A stretch of 27,369 bases of DNA from an uncultured Dorea sp. (GTDB lineage: Bacteria; Bacillota; Clostridia; Lachnospirales; Lachnospiraceae): positions 1 through 27,369 of the forward strand of contig NZ_CAKRAH010000035.1 in assembly GCF_934294775.1 (NCBI RefSeq). The letters run 5' to 3'. Within the stretch, counting starts at the first letter, position 1, and each line of letters starts with the position of its first letter. Under the pieces are notes generated by a model. That model saw nothing but the letters and a program-made list of their open reading frames with translations. It made no database searches and was not told the DNA's origin. A program made the translations under genes and the position numbers. Positions 7,029-15,379 of this stretch are shown here, piece after piece.

Positions 7029-7802
7029 TTAGTTGCCACACTCAATACTGATTTCATTAAATAAAGTTAATATATCATCTACCGACATTTCGTCTTTTTC
7101 TTTTCCTTTTTTATCCAGAATTGCATTTCCCTGATGCATCATCACCAGACGGTTGCCATATTCTATCGCATATCTTAAGTTATGTGTGACCATAATTGTC
7201 GTAAGTTTCTTTTCTTTTACGATCTTGTCTGTCAGCTGCATAATAAGTTCTGCAGTCTTCGGGTCCAGTGCCGCGGTATGTTCATCCAGGATCAGGAATT
7301 CAATCGGTGTCATTGTTGACATCAGAAGTGCCATCGCCTGGCGCTGTCCACCGGATAATGCTCCGACTTTTACGTCCATCTTATCTTCCAGTCCGAGACC
7401 TAACTGACTTAACTGTTCTTTGTAATAGTTGATTCTTGCTTTATTCGTTCCTCTGGAAAGGCCGAATGTCTTTCCTTTGTTATCTGCCAGTGACATATTT
7501 TCAAGAATTGTCATGCTTGGGCAGGTTCCCATAGCCGGATTCTGATATACACGGCCGATTTTCTGATTTCTTTTATATTCTTTCTGCTTTGTGATATCGG
7601 TTCCGTTGATCAGGATCTGTCCGCCTTCTACCGGAATGCTTCCGCAGATGATATTCAGCATGGATGTTTTTCCTGATCCGTTACTTCCTACTACGGATAC
7701 GAATTCCCCTTTATCAATTGTCAGATCAAAATTCTGAAACAGGCACATTTCGTTTACTGTTCCCGGATTGTAATATTTATGAATTCCTTTTAATTCAAGC
7801 AT
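7029..7802 (-). CDS. trpZ: Tryptophan ABC transporter, ATP-binding protein
   Basis: The 257-residue ATPase powers uptake through the neighbouring permease. Walker A GSNGSGKT is at 39-46, the Q-loop near 87 (VYQNPA), the signature LSGGQ at 149-153, Walker B FLILDE at 169-174 followed by HTAALDP, and the switch histidine in MVTHNL. The DEHTAALDP form is usual in ATPases that partner substrate-binding proteins of the TrpX class. The start overlaps the permease stop codon by 8 nt, which suggests translational coupling. The Trp assignment comes from the T-box specifier upstream, not from this protein. Confidence 0.85.
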   Translation of the reverse strand: MLELKGIHKYYNPGTVNEMCLFQNFDLTIDKGEFVSVVGSNGSGKTSMLNIICGSIPVEGGQILINGTDITKQKEYKRNQKIGRVYQNPAMGTCPSMTILENMSLADNKGKTFGLSRGTNKARINYYKEQLSQLGLGLEDKMDVKVGALSGGQRQAMALLMSTMTPIEFLILDEHTAALDPKTAELIMQLTDKIVKEKKLTTIMVTHNLRYAIEYGNRLVMMHQGNAILDKKGKEKDEMSVDDILTLFNEISIECGN

Positions 7803-8676
7803 TCGTATTCACCTTCTTCTTTCTGTCCATACTGATGATAAGTACAATCAGGAACAATACTGCTGTTACGAGTTTCATTGCCTGTGGATCAAAGTTACGA
7901 AGTGCGACTGCCACACAGGCTTTATAGATAATCGAACCGACCAGAACCGCCGTTGTTGTACGAAGCAGTGTCAGTTTCCGGAAGATACTGGTTCCGATGA
8001 TAACACTTGCAAGTCCGATGACCATTGCACCGGTTCCCATAGAAATCTCAAAGACTCTTTCTTCCTGTGCGAACACGCATCCGGCCAGTGCCACCAAACC
8101 ATTTGAGATCGCAAGTCCTAAAATCTTGATATTTCCCTTGTCTTTTGCAAGAGATACTACCAGTACGTCATTGTCTCCTACTGCTCTTAATAAAAATCCT
8201 GACTTTGTATTCAGGTACAGATCTAATAATATTTTACAGATTACTGCGAGGACCAGTATGATGATCAATGTAGAATACGGTGCAATTGCTTCCGGGATCA
8301 CACGGTCCATCACATCATTTTTAAAAATTGTTTTCTGTGAAAATAACGGAACATTTGCTGTTCCTGCTATGTAAAGGTTGATCGTCCAGAGTGCTGTCAT
8401 CATGATGATTCCGGAAAGAAGATCTCTTACTTTACATTTTACATGGATCAGGCCTGTACAGATGCCCGCAACCGCTCCTGCTGCAAATGCAAGGATCAGT
8501 GTGAGATATGGATTGACTCCCCGTGTAAGAAGGGCAGCTGTAATTGCTGCCCCCAATGGGAAACTTCCATCTACCGTAAGATCCGGGAAATCCAGTATTT
8601 TATATGTGATATATATCCCCAATGCCAGGATTCCATAGATCAGACCCTGTTCTAATATCGATGTGATGAAACTCAT
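7795..8676 (-). CDS. trpY: Tryptophan ABC transporter, permease
   Basis: A 293-residue inner-membrane permease of the branched-chain-type ABC importers (COG4120-like). It has about eight to nine hydrophobic segments, beginning SFITSILEQGLIYGILALG, with YKILDFPDLTVDGSFPLGAA close to the N-terminus, which is typical of this group. The start at 8676 has GGAGG about 8 nt upstream; the ATG five codons earlier lies on top of that site. It follows the binding-protein gene by 24 nt and overlaps the ATPase gene, so the three genes form one operon. Other amino acids or even nucleosides are transported by relatives, so specificity rests on the T-box. Confidence 0.85.
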   Translation of the reverse strand: MSFITSILEQGLIYGILALGIYITYKILDFPDLTVDGSFPLGAAITAALLTRGVNPYLTLILAFAAGAVAGICTGLIHVKCKVRDLLSGIIMMTALWTINLYIAGTANVPLFSQKTIFKNDVMDRVIPEAIAPYSTLIIILVLAVICKILLDLYLNTKSGFLLRAVGDNDVLVVSLAKDKGNIKILGLAISNGLVALAGCVFAQEERVFEISMGTGAMVIGLASVIIGTSIFRKLTLLRTTTAVLVGSIIYKACVAVALRNFDPQAMKLVTAVLFLIVLIISMDRKKKVNTNA

Positions 8677-8700
8677 GAATATGCCTCCCAATTTTCCTTT

Positions 8701-9720
8701 TTATTCTGCTGTGATCTCGTCAAAGCTTTCTACTGCATTGTTTGCAAGATCGTCTGGTACTGTGATTCCAAGATTTTCTGCTACTTTATTATTTACATAG
8801 AATCCTGGCTCTGTGATTGTCTCGAAATTCTGTTCAGATGCTTTTTCTTCGCCTTTTAATACTTTTGCTGCCATCTTACCTGTCTGTTTTCCAAGTGCGA
8901 TGTAGTCGATTCCTTCTGCTGCAAGGCATCCGATCTTCACCTGCTCGATCTCACTTCCGAATACCGGGATCTTCTTTTCATTTGCTTTATCAAGGATGGT
9001 TGGAAGTGATGCCACTACGGTATTATCTGTCAGGTTTGTGATGCAGTCTACTTTGCTCAGAAGATCATCTGCTGCAAGTGAAACATCTGCTGTTGTTGTG
9101 ATTCCTTTTTCCACCAGTTCGAAATCATATTTTTCTACAAGACTTTTATATTCTTCAATTGCCGATACGGAGTTTGCTTCACTTGTTGTATACATGATGC
9201 CGATCTTCTTAGCGTCCGGAAGCATCTCACGGATCATCTTTAACTGCTCTTCTACCGGAAGTTTATCGGATGTTCCTGTCACTTCTCCGACTGGTTTCCC
9301 GTCTTTGCCTGCAAGCTCTGCTGCTACAGGATCTGTAACCGCTGTATAGATTACAGGGATATCTGCTTTCATTGCTGCGTTATATGCACTCTGGGCACTT
9401 GGTGTTGCGATTGCGCACACAAGATCTACTTTGTCAGATACCAGACTGTCGGAAATCTGTTTTGCAGTTCCCATGTCAGCTGCTGCATTTTTATATTTTA
9501 CGGTCAGGTTATCGCCTTCTTTGATTCCTTCTTCTTCCAGTCCTGCTAAGAATCCTTCCCGGCAATTATCAAGAGAACCGTGCTCTGCAAACTGTTCAAT
9601 TCCAATGGTGTATGATTCTTTTTTATCACTGCTTTCAGAATCGGATGACTTTCCACATCCTGCTGCCATTGCTGTTACCATTGCTGCTGTTAATAATACT
9701 GTTACCATTTTCTTTTTCAT
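8701..9720 (-). CDS. trpX: Tryptophan ABC transporter, substrate-binding lipoprotein
   Basis: A 339-residue extracellular lipoprotein of the ABC_sub_bind family. The signal peptide (MKKKMVTVLLTAAMVTAMA) ends in the lipobox AAGC with Cys22, followed by a Ser/Asp-rich linker and then SYTIGIEQFAEHGSLD, where the periplasmic-binding fold begins. Further family stretches are IATPSAQSAYNAA, PVIYTAVTDPVAA and KKIGIMYTTSEANS. The start has GGAG about 9 nt upstream. It is the first gene of the operon, about 120 nt after the T-box terminator, so its expression should rise when tRNA-Trp is uncharged. Confidence 0.87.
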   Translation of the reverse strand: MKKKMVTVLLTAAMVTAMAAGCGKSSDSESSDKKESYTIGIEQFAEHGSLDNCREGFLAGLEEEGIKEGDNLTVKYKNAAADMGTAKQISDSLVSDKVDLVCAIATPSAQSAYNAAMKADIPVIYTAVTDPVAAELAGKDGKPVGEVTGTSDKLPVEEQLKMIREMLPDAKKIGIMYTTSEANSVSAIEEYKSLVEKYDFELVEKGITTTADVSLAADDLLSKVDCITNLTDNTVVASLPTILDKANEKKIPVFGSEIEQVKIGCLAAEGIDYIALGKQTGKMAAKVLKGEEKASEQNFETITEPGFYVNNKVAENLGITVPDDLANNAVESFDEITAE

Positions 9721-9842
9721 AATCTTTTTCTCCTTTTTTGTATCAAATATTTTTTGTTGTCTACAGATTGCAATTGCCAGCTCTCTGTCATTGTTAGGAG
9801 AGAAAATCTTTCATCGATAACCGTCTGTCATACTTTTCCCGA

Positions 9843-10148
9843 CATAAAGAAAACCGCCCCAAACCATAAGGTTTGAGACGGTAATAATATCTATTATTAT
9901 CGCGGTACCACTCAAATTGACGAATCGTCCACTTTCTCATGTACTAACATACACTCCTGATTGATAACGGGTTCGGTTCCCGACAAGCCATACTCTCTTC
10001 TGCTTTTTGTTTACTATAAGCTTTGATTTCAGACTGCCCTCGAAAGTCCATTCACTTATCAACTTCATACAGCAATCTCACCATCTGCTGCTCTCTTTGA
10101 TGTCATCGTATAAGCTACTCCTCTTTCTCAACGGTTTTGCTTTGTTAT
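9843..10148 (-). promoter_or_regulatory. T-box leader with UGG (Trp) specifier
   Basis: This 300-nt leader carries the conserved T-box core GAGTGGTACCGCG (complement of 9901-9913). A terminator with 12-nt arms at 9870-9881 and 9854-9865 and a U-rich tail follows it. A rival antiterminator can form because GGTA plus ATAAT after the T-box pair with ATTAT TACC. In stem I the AGTA element and the opposite GAA frame a specifier loop: the helices GAAAG/CTTTC and GCTTAT/ATAAGT enclose it, and the codon read is TGG (complement of 10048-10050), for Trp. Uncharged tRNA-Trp should stabilise the antiterminator and switch on the transporter genes. Confidence 0.9.
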
Positions 10149-10154
10149 GGCTAT

Positions 10155-10183
10155 ACTTTACCGTAACAAAGTTTGTTTGTCAA
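10155..10183 (-). promoter_or_regulatory. Sigma-A promoter of the tryptophan transporter operon
   Basis: A perfect TTGACA (complement of 10178-10183) and TAAAGT (complement of 10155-10160) are separated by 17 nt. It begins 17 nt after the metA stop codon. No terminator is visible between metA and this promoter, so metA transcripts may run into the T-box leader. Confidence 0.7.
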
Positions 10184-10200
10184 GCATTTTTTCATTATTT

Positions 10201-11133
10201 TTATTTCCATACAAAATCCGGTGTTCCTTCGAGATCATACGGTGTTGCCTGGTATACGTAATAATTCAGCCAGTTTGTATACAGGTTGTTCGCAGTCGCT
10301 CTCCATGTAAGAAGCGGACGGTTCTCCGGATTATCATCCTTGTAATAATTCTTTGGAAGTTCGATTGGAAGCCCCTTGCTTTTATCTCTCTTATATTCAC
10401 CATCCAGTGTGACACGGTCATACTCCGGATGTCCCATAACGAAGATCTGTCGGCCATTCTGCGCCATTGCCATAAAAAGTCCCACTTCATCAGACTCAGC
10501 AAGGATTGTCAGTCTCTCATCTGCACGCACTTTGTCAAGCGGTGTCTCTGTATGGCGCGAATGTGGCGCAAGGAATACATCATCAAACCCACGCACCAGC
10601 GGGATCTTCCGGTTCAATACTCTGTGCCAGAAGACACCAAATGCCTTTTTATCCAGCTGTACTTTATCGATTCCATAGTGATAATACATACCAGCCTGTG
10701 CACCCCAGCAAAGATGAAGTGTTGACACTACATTCGTCTTTGTCCAGTCCATGATACGGGTCAGTTCTTCCCAGTAATCCACCTCTTCAAACGGCATCTG
10801 TTCTACCGGCGCACCGGTAATGATAAATCCGTCAAATTTACGGTCTTTAATCTCATCAAATTTCTGATAGAACTGGTTCAGATGACTCATGGATGTATTC
10901 TTCGCCTTGTGGCTTGATACTGCTACAAATGTCACGTCAACCTGCAGTGGTGTATTAGACAGCGCACGCAAGATCTGAAGCTCCGTCTCTTCTTTTAATG
11001 GCATCAGGTTCAGTAGTCCAATCTGGATCGGACGAATATCCTGATGCGTAGCACGGTGTTCATCCATGACAAATATATTTTCACTTTCCAAGATCTCCTT
11101 TACCGGGAGATCATTCTGCACTCTGATCGGCAT
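10201..11133 (-). CDS. metA: Homoserine O-acyltransferase, probably acetyl-CoA dependent
   Basis: Acylates the hydroxyl of homoserine in the first committed step of methionine synthesis. The 310-residue protein keeps the MetA catalytic residues: nucleophile Cys142 (STLHLCWGAQAG), His235 and Glu237 (VMGHPEYDR). Residue 111 is Glu (TGAPVEQM); in characterised MetA enzymes Glu111 favours acetyl-CoA and Gly111 favours succinyl-CoA, so O-acetylation is predicted here. The start has AGGGGA upstream. It lies 32 nt after the AI-2E/PerM-like gene with no terminator, so both are probably transcribed from the promoter at 12494-12522. I see no SAM riboswitch or Met T-box in front of it, which is unusual for a methionine gene in this group. 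Confidence 0.95.
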   Translation of the reverse strand: MPIRVQNDLPVKEILESENIFVMDEHRATHQDIRPIQIGLLNLMPLKEETELQILRALSNTPLQVDVTFVAVSSHKAKNTSMSHLNQFYQKFDEIKDRKFDGFIITGAPVEQMPFEEVDYWEELTRIMDWTKTNVVSTLHLCWGAQAGMYYHYGIDKVQLDKKAFGVFWHRVLNRKIPLVRGFDDVFLAPHSRHTETPLDKVRADERLTILAESDEVGLFMAMAQNGRQIFVMGHPEYDRVTLDGEYKRDKSKGLPIELPKNYYKDDNPENRPLLTWRATANNLYTNWLNYYVYQATPYDLEGTPDFVWK

Positions 11134-11165
11134 AGTTTCTTTTTCCCCTTTTTATTTTAAATTTT

Positions 11166-12452
11166 TTATTTTCCTGAATGATAAACGCCTTCGTTATCCA
11201 CATAGCTCTCTTCATTATAGCACCCGGACACTGTCGGAAGCTCTTTTTTCTCAAGCTTATTATCCACCAGAAGCTTTATCACATAATATATTACTGCAAA
11301 TGTTGGAACTCCAAACAGCATTCCCACAATTCCGAATAATCCTCCCCCAAGAAGGATCGATACAATTACCCAGAATGCAGACAATCCTGTTGAATTACCA
11401 AGGATCTTAGGACCCAGTATATTTCCGTCAAACTGCTGTAACAGCAGGATAAAAATCAGAAAATAAATACCTTTCACCGGATTTGTCAATGCGATCAGTA
11501 TCGCACTTGGGATTGCTCCGATGTATGGTCCAAAGAACGGAATAACATTCGTCACACCCACGATCACGCTGACCAGCATTGCATATGGCATATTCAGGAT
11601 CGAAGTTCCGACAAAACACAAAATTCCAATAATAATCGAATCAATCATCTTTCCGATGATGAAACCACCAAAGATTTCATTCGTTTTTACCGCAATGTGA
11701 ATGAACAGATTCGCACGTTCTGCCGGAAAAATTGCATAAGCTGCTTTTTTGCTCTGGCTTATGAATTTTTCTTTTCCAAATAAAATATACACAGATACGA
11801 TTACTCCGACAACCGCATGGAACATCTCCATCACCAGTGTATACAGCCCCACCGTCAGATGTGTCATCAATTCATTGACCTTATTCAGAAGATCTGTCCG
11901 GATCCAGTTCTGAAGGCTTGTAGATGCTTCGTTCATGGCATTCTTAAGCATAGATGTCATGGTAGAATCATCTAATTTGATATTGTTCACCTGCTTTACC
12001 AGCTGGTTAATCTGGGACGGCAGTGTGAATATCAGATTCCGGATACTGTTAATAAGCTCCGGAATCATCATATTAATCAATGCCGTTACCACTGCAATCA
12101 TGATAACAACTGCTGCCGCAACCCCTATACTTCTGGACAGATTCTTTGCCTTTTCTTTGTTCTTCATATTCTTTTCCAGAGCCGGCACCAGATACTGGTC
12201 GACTTTACGTACAATTGGATTCAGGAAATACGCAATCAGACAGCCATATAAAACAGGCTTCAATATGTCCAGTATCTTCGAAAATGTATTCGATATTGCT
12301 TCTATCCTGAGCATTGCAAAATATACCAGAATACATGCAACAATTACCAGAAAATAGGTCATCCCCCGCTTAAACTGTAATTTTAGTTTAGACGGGCCAT
12401 TTCTTCCGAATTTTGGGGTTTCTTTGTAATATGTATTTTCTTCTTTCTTCAT
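11166..12452 (-). CDS. AI-2E/PerM family transporter
   Basis: A 428-residue integral membrane protein of the AI-2E (PerM, formerly DUF20) family. Characterised relatives export AI-2 or act as Na+/H+ antiporters, and no substrate can be assigned here. It has a basic N-terminus, about seven to eight hydrophobic segments and the family's amphipathic middle (PSQINQLVKQVNNI). The C-terminal family stretch is GVTNVIPFFGPYIGAIP and then QQFDGNILGPKILG. The C-terminal tail is hydrophilic. The start has AGAGGGT upstream and is about 40 nt after a strong promoter. It shares a likely transcript with metA; whether this reflects a functional link is unknown. Confidence 0.9.
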   Translation of the reverse strand: MKKEENTYYKETPKFGRNGPSKLKLQFKRGMTYFLVIVACILVYFAMLRIEAISNTFSKILDILKPVLYGCLIAYFLNPIVRKVDQYLVPALEKNMKNKEKAKNLSRSIGVAAAVVIMIAVVTALINMMIPELINSIRNLIFTLPSQINQLVKQVNNIKLDDSTMTSMLKNAMNEASTSLQNWIRTDLLNKVNELMTHLTVGLYTLVMEMFHAVVGVIVSVYILFGKEKFISQSKKAAYAIFPAERANLFIHIAVKTNEIFGGFIIGKMIDSIIIGILCFVGTSILNMPYAMLVSVIVGVTNVIPFFGPYIGAIPSAILIALTNPVKGIYFLIFILLLQQFDGNILGPKILGNSTGLSAFWVIVSILLGGGLFGIVGMLFGVPTFAVIYYVIKLLVDNKLEKKELPTVSGCYNEESYVDNEGVYHSGK

Positions 12453-12493
12453 TCAGACCCTCTTCTTCCCTGCCTCGTTCGGCATATAAAGTC

Positions 12494-12522
12494 ATTATAC
12501 CCTTACATGAAATTTACGTCAA
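12494..12522 (-). promoter_or_regulatory. Sigma-A promoter of the PerM-metA pair
   Basis: TTGACG (complement of 12517-12522) is followed after 17 nt by a perfect TATAAT (complement of 12494-12499). The leader to the start codon is only about 35 nt, too short for a riboswitch. Confidence 0.75.
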
Positions 12523-12551
12523 CCAACAAATCCCGATCCCTTTCAGAAAGC

Positions 12552-12606
12552 AAAAAAGAACCAGGGCGGTTCTTTCTGTCACAGAATATAAAACCCGCTC
12601 TGGTCT
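12552..12606 (-). terminator. Intrinsic terminator of the DUF1540 gene
   Basis: Arms reading ACCAGAGCGG and CCGCCCTGGT pair at nine of ten positions around a 22-nt loop, followed leftward by T residues (TTCTTTTTTG). It starts just after the stop codon at 12619. Confidence 0.75.
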
Positions 12607-12618
12607 TTTATTTTTCTT

Positions 12619-12957
12619 TTACGCACATCCACATTTGAAAGTCGCACACTCCGTCTCACCACAGTGACAGGCATTGCCACCTTCTACGCTGATCTTGCCT
12701 GCATGACACTGACAGTCTTTATTATACATACAGTCTGTCGCCTTACAGTCCACATCGCTTCTGGCCGTTGCTTCTTTTTTGTCCATATCTGAGAAGGTAT
12801 TAGAAAAAGCACTTCCTTCTTTTCTTTCCTCAAAACTGTCACAACTGGTCTCTTCTGCGTTCTTCGCAGCACTTCCTCCCACCACAATATTGTCAAGATC
12901 ACAATAATAGTTCTGGTTGTGTGTGCATGTCTGCACAGTACATCTTAAATCTGGCAT
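12619..12957 (-). CDS. Cysteine-rich protein with two DUF1540 domains
   Basis: The 112-residue product contains two DUF1540 units. The first (residues 1-42) is LRCTVQTCTHNQNYYCDLDN followed by IVVGGSAAKN and a final TSCDSF. The second (about 67-110) is VDCKATDCMYNKDCQCHAGK followed by ISVEGGNACHC and TECATF. The spacing of Cys and the conserved Asn suggest metal binding, but the function of the family is unknown. A hydrophilic linker joins the units. The ribosome binding site AAAGGAGG and the ATG are good, but both lie partly in a 17-bp inverted repeat (12951-12997). It begins 79 nt after thrS on the same strand without a clear terminator between, so it may be read from the thrS promoter as well as from its own. 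Confidence 0.88.
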   Translation of the reverse strand: MPDLRCTVQTCTHNQNYYCDLDNIVVGGSAAKNAEETSCDSFEERKEGSAFSNTFSDMDKKEATARSDVDCKATDCMYNKDCQCHAGKISVEGGNACHCGETECATFKCGCA

Positions 12958-12997
12958 AATATATCCTCCTTTCAGGTTTCAGGATATATTATGCCAG
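12951..12997. repeat. Perfect 17-bp inverted repeat over the DUF1540 start
   Basis: Arms at 12951-12967 and 12981-12997 are perfectly complementary with a 13-nt loop. In mRNA read leftward, the second arm holds the start codon (12955-12957) and part of the ribosome binding site (GGAGG, 12965-12969). It has no U tract, so it does not look like a terminator. It could be a translation-blocking hairpin or a repressor operator. Confidence 0.85.
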
Positions 12998-13036
12998 TTC
13001 TTTAAAATTCTATTCTGTTTGCAGATATTATTTTCA

Positions 13037-14962
13037 TTAATCTTCTTTTACAACTTCACGTCTTGTTCTTGTTGCAATCTCTTCTTTGACTGCTGCTACA
13101 AATTCATCCAGACCTTTCTGCCCTTCGTCTCCTGCGAATCTGCTTCTTACTGATACCAGGTTTTCCTCTTCTTCTTTTGCTCCAACTACCAGCATGTATG
13201 GAATCTTCTGCATCTGTGCTTCACGGATCTTGTATCCAATCTTTTCTGCACGTGTATCAATCTCTGCACGGATTCCGGCTGCATTCAGTGTATCCAGTAC
13301 TTTCTGTCCATATTCCAGATGTTTATCAGAAATTGGAAGCACCTTTACCTGTACAGGTGCAAGCCATGTTGGGAATGCTCCTGCAAAATGCTCGATCAGA
13401 ATTCCAATAAATCTTTCAATAGATCCAAATGCTACACGGTGGATCATAATTGGACGATGTTTCTCTCCATCAGCTCCTGTGTATTCCAGTTCGAATCTCT
13501 GTGGAAGCTGCATGTCAAGCTGAATCGTTCCACACTGCCATGTTCTTCCGATAGAATCTGTCAGATGGAAGTCAATCTTAGGACCATAGAATGCACCATC
13601 ACCTTCATTTACCACATAGTCAAGACCAAGGTCATTCAATGCACCACGCAGTCCTTCTGTAGCAAGTTCCCAATCTTCATCACTTCCCATACTGTCTTCC
13701 GGACGTGTAGAAAGTTCTACATGGTATTTAAATCCAAACAGCTGGTATACTTCATCGATCAATGCCACAACACCTTTGATCTCATCTCTGATCTGTTCCG
13801 GCATCATAAAGATATGTGCATCATCCTGTGTGAAGCAGCGTACACGCATCAGTCCATGTAACTGACCTGATTTTTCATGACGATGAACCAGTCCCAGTTC
13901 GCCGACACGAAGCGGAAGGTCTTTGTAAGAACGTGGTTCTGCTTTGTATACAAGCATTCCACCTGGACAGTTCATCGGCTTAATTGCAAAATCTTCCCCG
14001 TCAATCTGTGTTGTATACATGTTCTCTTTATAGTGATCCCAATGTCCGGATGTTTCCCAGAGATGTCTGCTTAAGATGATTGGTGTAGATACTTCTACAT
14101 ATCCCGCTTTTTTATGCAGTTCTCTCCAGTAATCAAGCAGTGTGTTTTTAAGAACCATTCCCTTTGGAAGGAAGAATGGGAATCCCGGGCCTTCTTCACA
14201 CATCATGAAAAGTCCAAGTTCTTTTCCAAGTTTTCTGTGGTCACGTTTCTTAGCTTCTTCCAGCATAGTCAGATATTCATCCAGCTGTGCTTTCTTAGGA
14301 TAAGAAATACCATAGATTCTTGTAAGCATCTTATTCTTCTCACTGCCTCTCCAATATGCACCTGCAAGGCTTGTAAGCTTAAATGCTTTGACTGGTTTTG
14401 TTGTCATCAGGTGTGGACCTGCACATAAATCAACAAATTCTCCCTGCTGGTAGAAGCTGATCTCTTCTCCTTCCGGCAGATCTTCTATTAATTCTACTTT
14501 ATATGGTTCATCTTTTTCTTTAAAATATGCAATCGCTTCTTCTCTTGTCTTTGTAAATCTTTCGATTGGAAGAGCTTCTTTTACGATTTTCTTCATTTCT
14601 TTTTCAATTTTTTCCAGGTCTTCTGCTACGAATGGAATCTCACGGTCCACATCATAATAGAATCCGTTTTCAATCGATGGTCCGATTGCAAGTTTTGTAT
14701 CTGGATACAGACGTTTGATTGCCTGTGCCATAATGTGGGATGTTGTATGCCAGAAAGCACCTTTTCCCTCTTCGTTATCAAATGTAAGGATCTCCAGTTC
14801 ACAGTCTTCACTTACAACGTGTCTGAGGTCTACTACTTCACCATTTACTCTTGCGGAAGTTGCTACTCTTGCCAGCCCTTCACTGATATCTTTTGTAATA
14901 TCCAGTACTGACATACTTCCTTCATACTCTTTGAAAGATCCATCTTTTAATGTGATTTTCAT
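13037..14962 (-). CDS. thrS: Threonyl-tRNA synthetase
   Basis: Charges tRNA-Thr with threonine. The 641-residue protein has the usual ThrRS order: TGS domain (about 1-60, MKITLKDGSFKEYEGSM), editing/TGS2 domain with HTTSHIMAQAIKRL (near 75) and the zinc-editing Cys in FVDLCAGPHL, class II catalytic core with motif 2 (LVHRHEKSGQLHGLMRVRCF, about 375) and motif 3 (GSIERFIGILIEHF), and a C-terminal anticodon-binding domain. The start at 14962 is 11 nt from GAGG; the ATG three codons earlier lies almost on that site. Expression is controlled by a T-box leader upstream, so threonine starvation should induce it. Confidence 0.98.
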   Translation of the reverse strand: MKITLKDGSFKEYEGSMSVLDITKDISEGLARVATSARVNGEVVDLRHVVSEDCELEILTFDNEEGKGAFWHTTSHIMAQAIKRLYPDTKLAIGPSIENGFYYDVDREIPFVAEDLEKIEKEMKKIVKEALPIERFTKTREEAIAYFKEKDEPYKVELIEDLPEGEEISFYQQGEFVDLCAGPHLMTTKPVKAFKLTSLAGAYWRGSEKNKMLTRIYGISYPKKAQLDEYLTMLEEAKKRDHRKLGKELGLFMMCEEGPGFPFFLPKGMVLKNTLLDYWRELHKKAGYVEVSTPIILSRHLWETSGHWDHYKENMYTTQIDGEDFAIKPMNCPGGMLVYKAEPRSYKDLPLRVGELGLVHRHEKSGQLHGLMRVRCFTQDDAHIFMMPEQIRDEIKGVVALIDEVYQLFGFKYHVELSTRPEDSMGSDEDWELATEGLRGALNDLGLDYVVNEGDGAFYGPKIDFHLTDSIGRTWQCGTIQLDMQLPQRFELEYTGADGEKHRPIMIHRVAFGSIERFIGILIEHFAGAFPTWLAPVQVKVLPISDKHLEYGQKVLDTLNAAGIRAEIDTRAEKIGYKIREAQMQKIPYMLVVGAKEEEENLVSVRSRFAGDEGQKGLDEFVAAVKEEIATRTRREVVKED

Positions 14963-15077
14963 GCTTATCATGTCCTCTCTTTTTATTTTTTATCTTCTAT
15001 CCTCGGGCATGTGTTTCCTTTTTTTGCCCGTTCAGCAATTATCCGTAATCTACGACGTCTTTTGAACGCATGGCAAT

Positions 15078-15346
15078 AAAAAAGCCCCTTACAGACAATG
15101 CTGTAAGGGACGAGTTTTCTCGCGGTTCCACCCTGTTTGAACTGACACCTCAAAGTCTCTTCCTTTTTTAAGACTTCTTATGTCAGAACCTCTTAATTAT
15201 GACGATAACGGAATCACCGGACTGTTTTGCAGCCACTCAGAGGTAGTTTTCGGAAGGTTCCAAAATAAGAAGCTTACAGCCTGCGACTTCTCTCTCTGCT
15301 ATTTCTTTCCCAACTTACTCTTCTCTTCAACGTGTTATTTTATACG
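15078..15346 (-). promoter_or_regulatory. T-box leader of thrS
   Basis: The T-box core AGGGTGGAACCGCG (complement of 15121-15134) is followed by a terminator with 9-bp arms at 15101-15109 and 15086-15094 and a run of six U (15078-15083). An AGTA element near the 5' end marks the specifier side of stem I. On the opposite side, ACT (complement of 15245-15247) and ACC (complement of 15242-15244) are adjacent Thr codons; I cannot decide which one is the specifier by eye. The gene that follows, thrS, agrees with Thr sensing. Confidence 0.88.
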
Positions 15347-15351
15347 CTCTA

Positions 15352-15379
15352 ATTATAGCACGGTGTTTTGCTTTGTCAA
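15352..15379 (-). promoter_or_regulatory. Consensus sigma-A promoter of thrS
   Basis: Both boxes are perfect: TTGACA (complement of 15374-15379) and TATAAT (complement of 15352-15357), spaced 16 nt. The -35 box contains the TGA stop codon of the DUF218 gene. Confidence 0.85.

Noticed and set aside
10147..10725. Plus-strand frame of 192 codons
   Set aside because: It runs antisense through the T-box promoter and metA, both strongly supported, with no ribosome binding site of its own.
12951..12997. Terminator of thrS
   Set aside because: The inverted repeat is AT-rich, has no U tract and includes the start region of the next gene.
13319..13861. Plus-strand frame of 180 codons
   Set aside because: Antisense to thrS; a shadow of codon bias.
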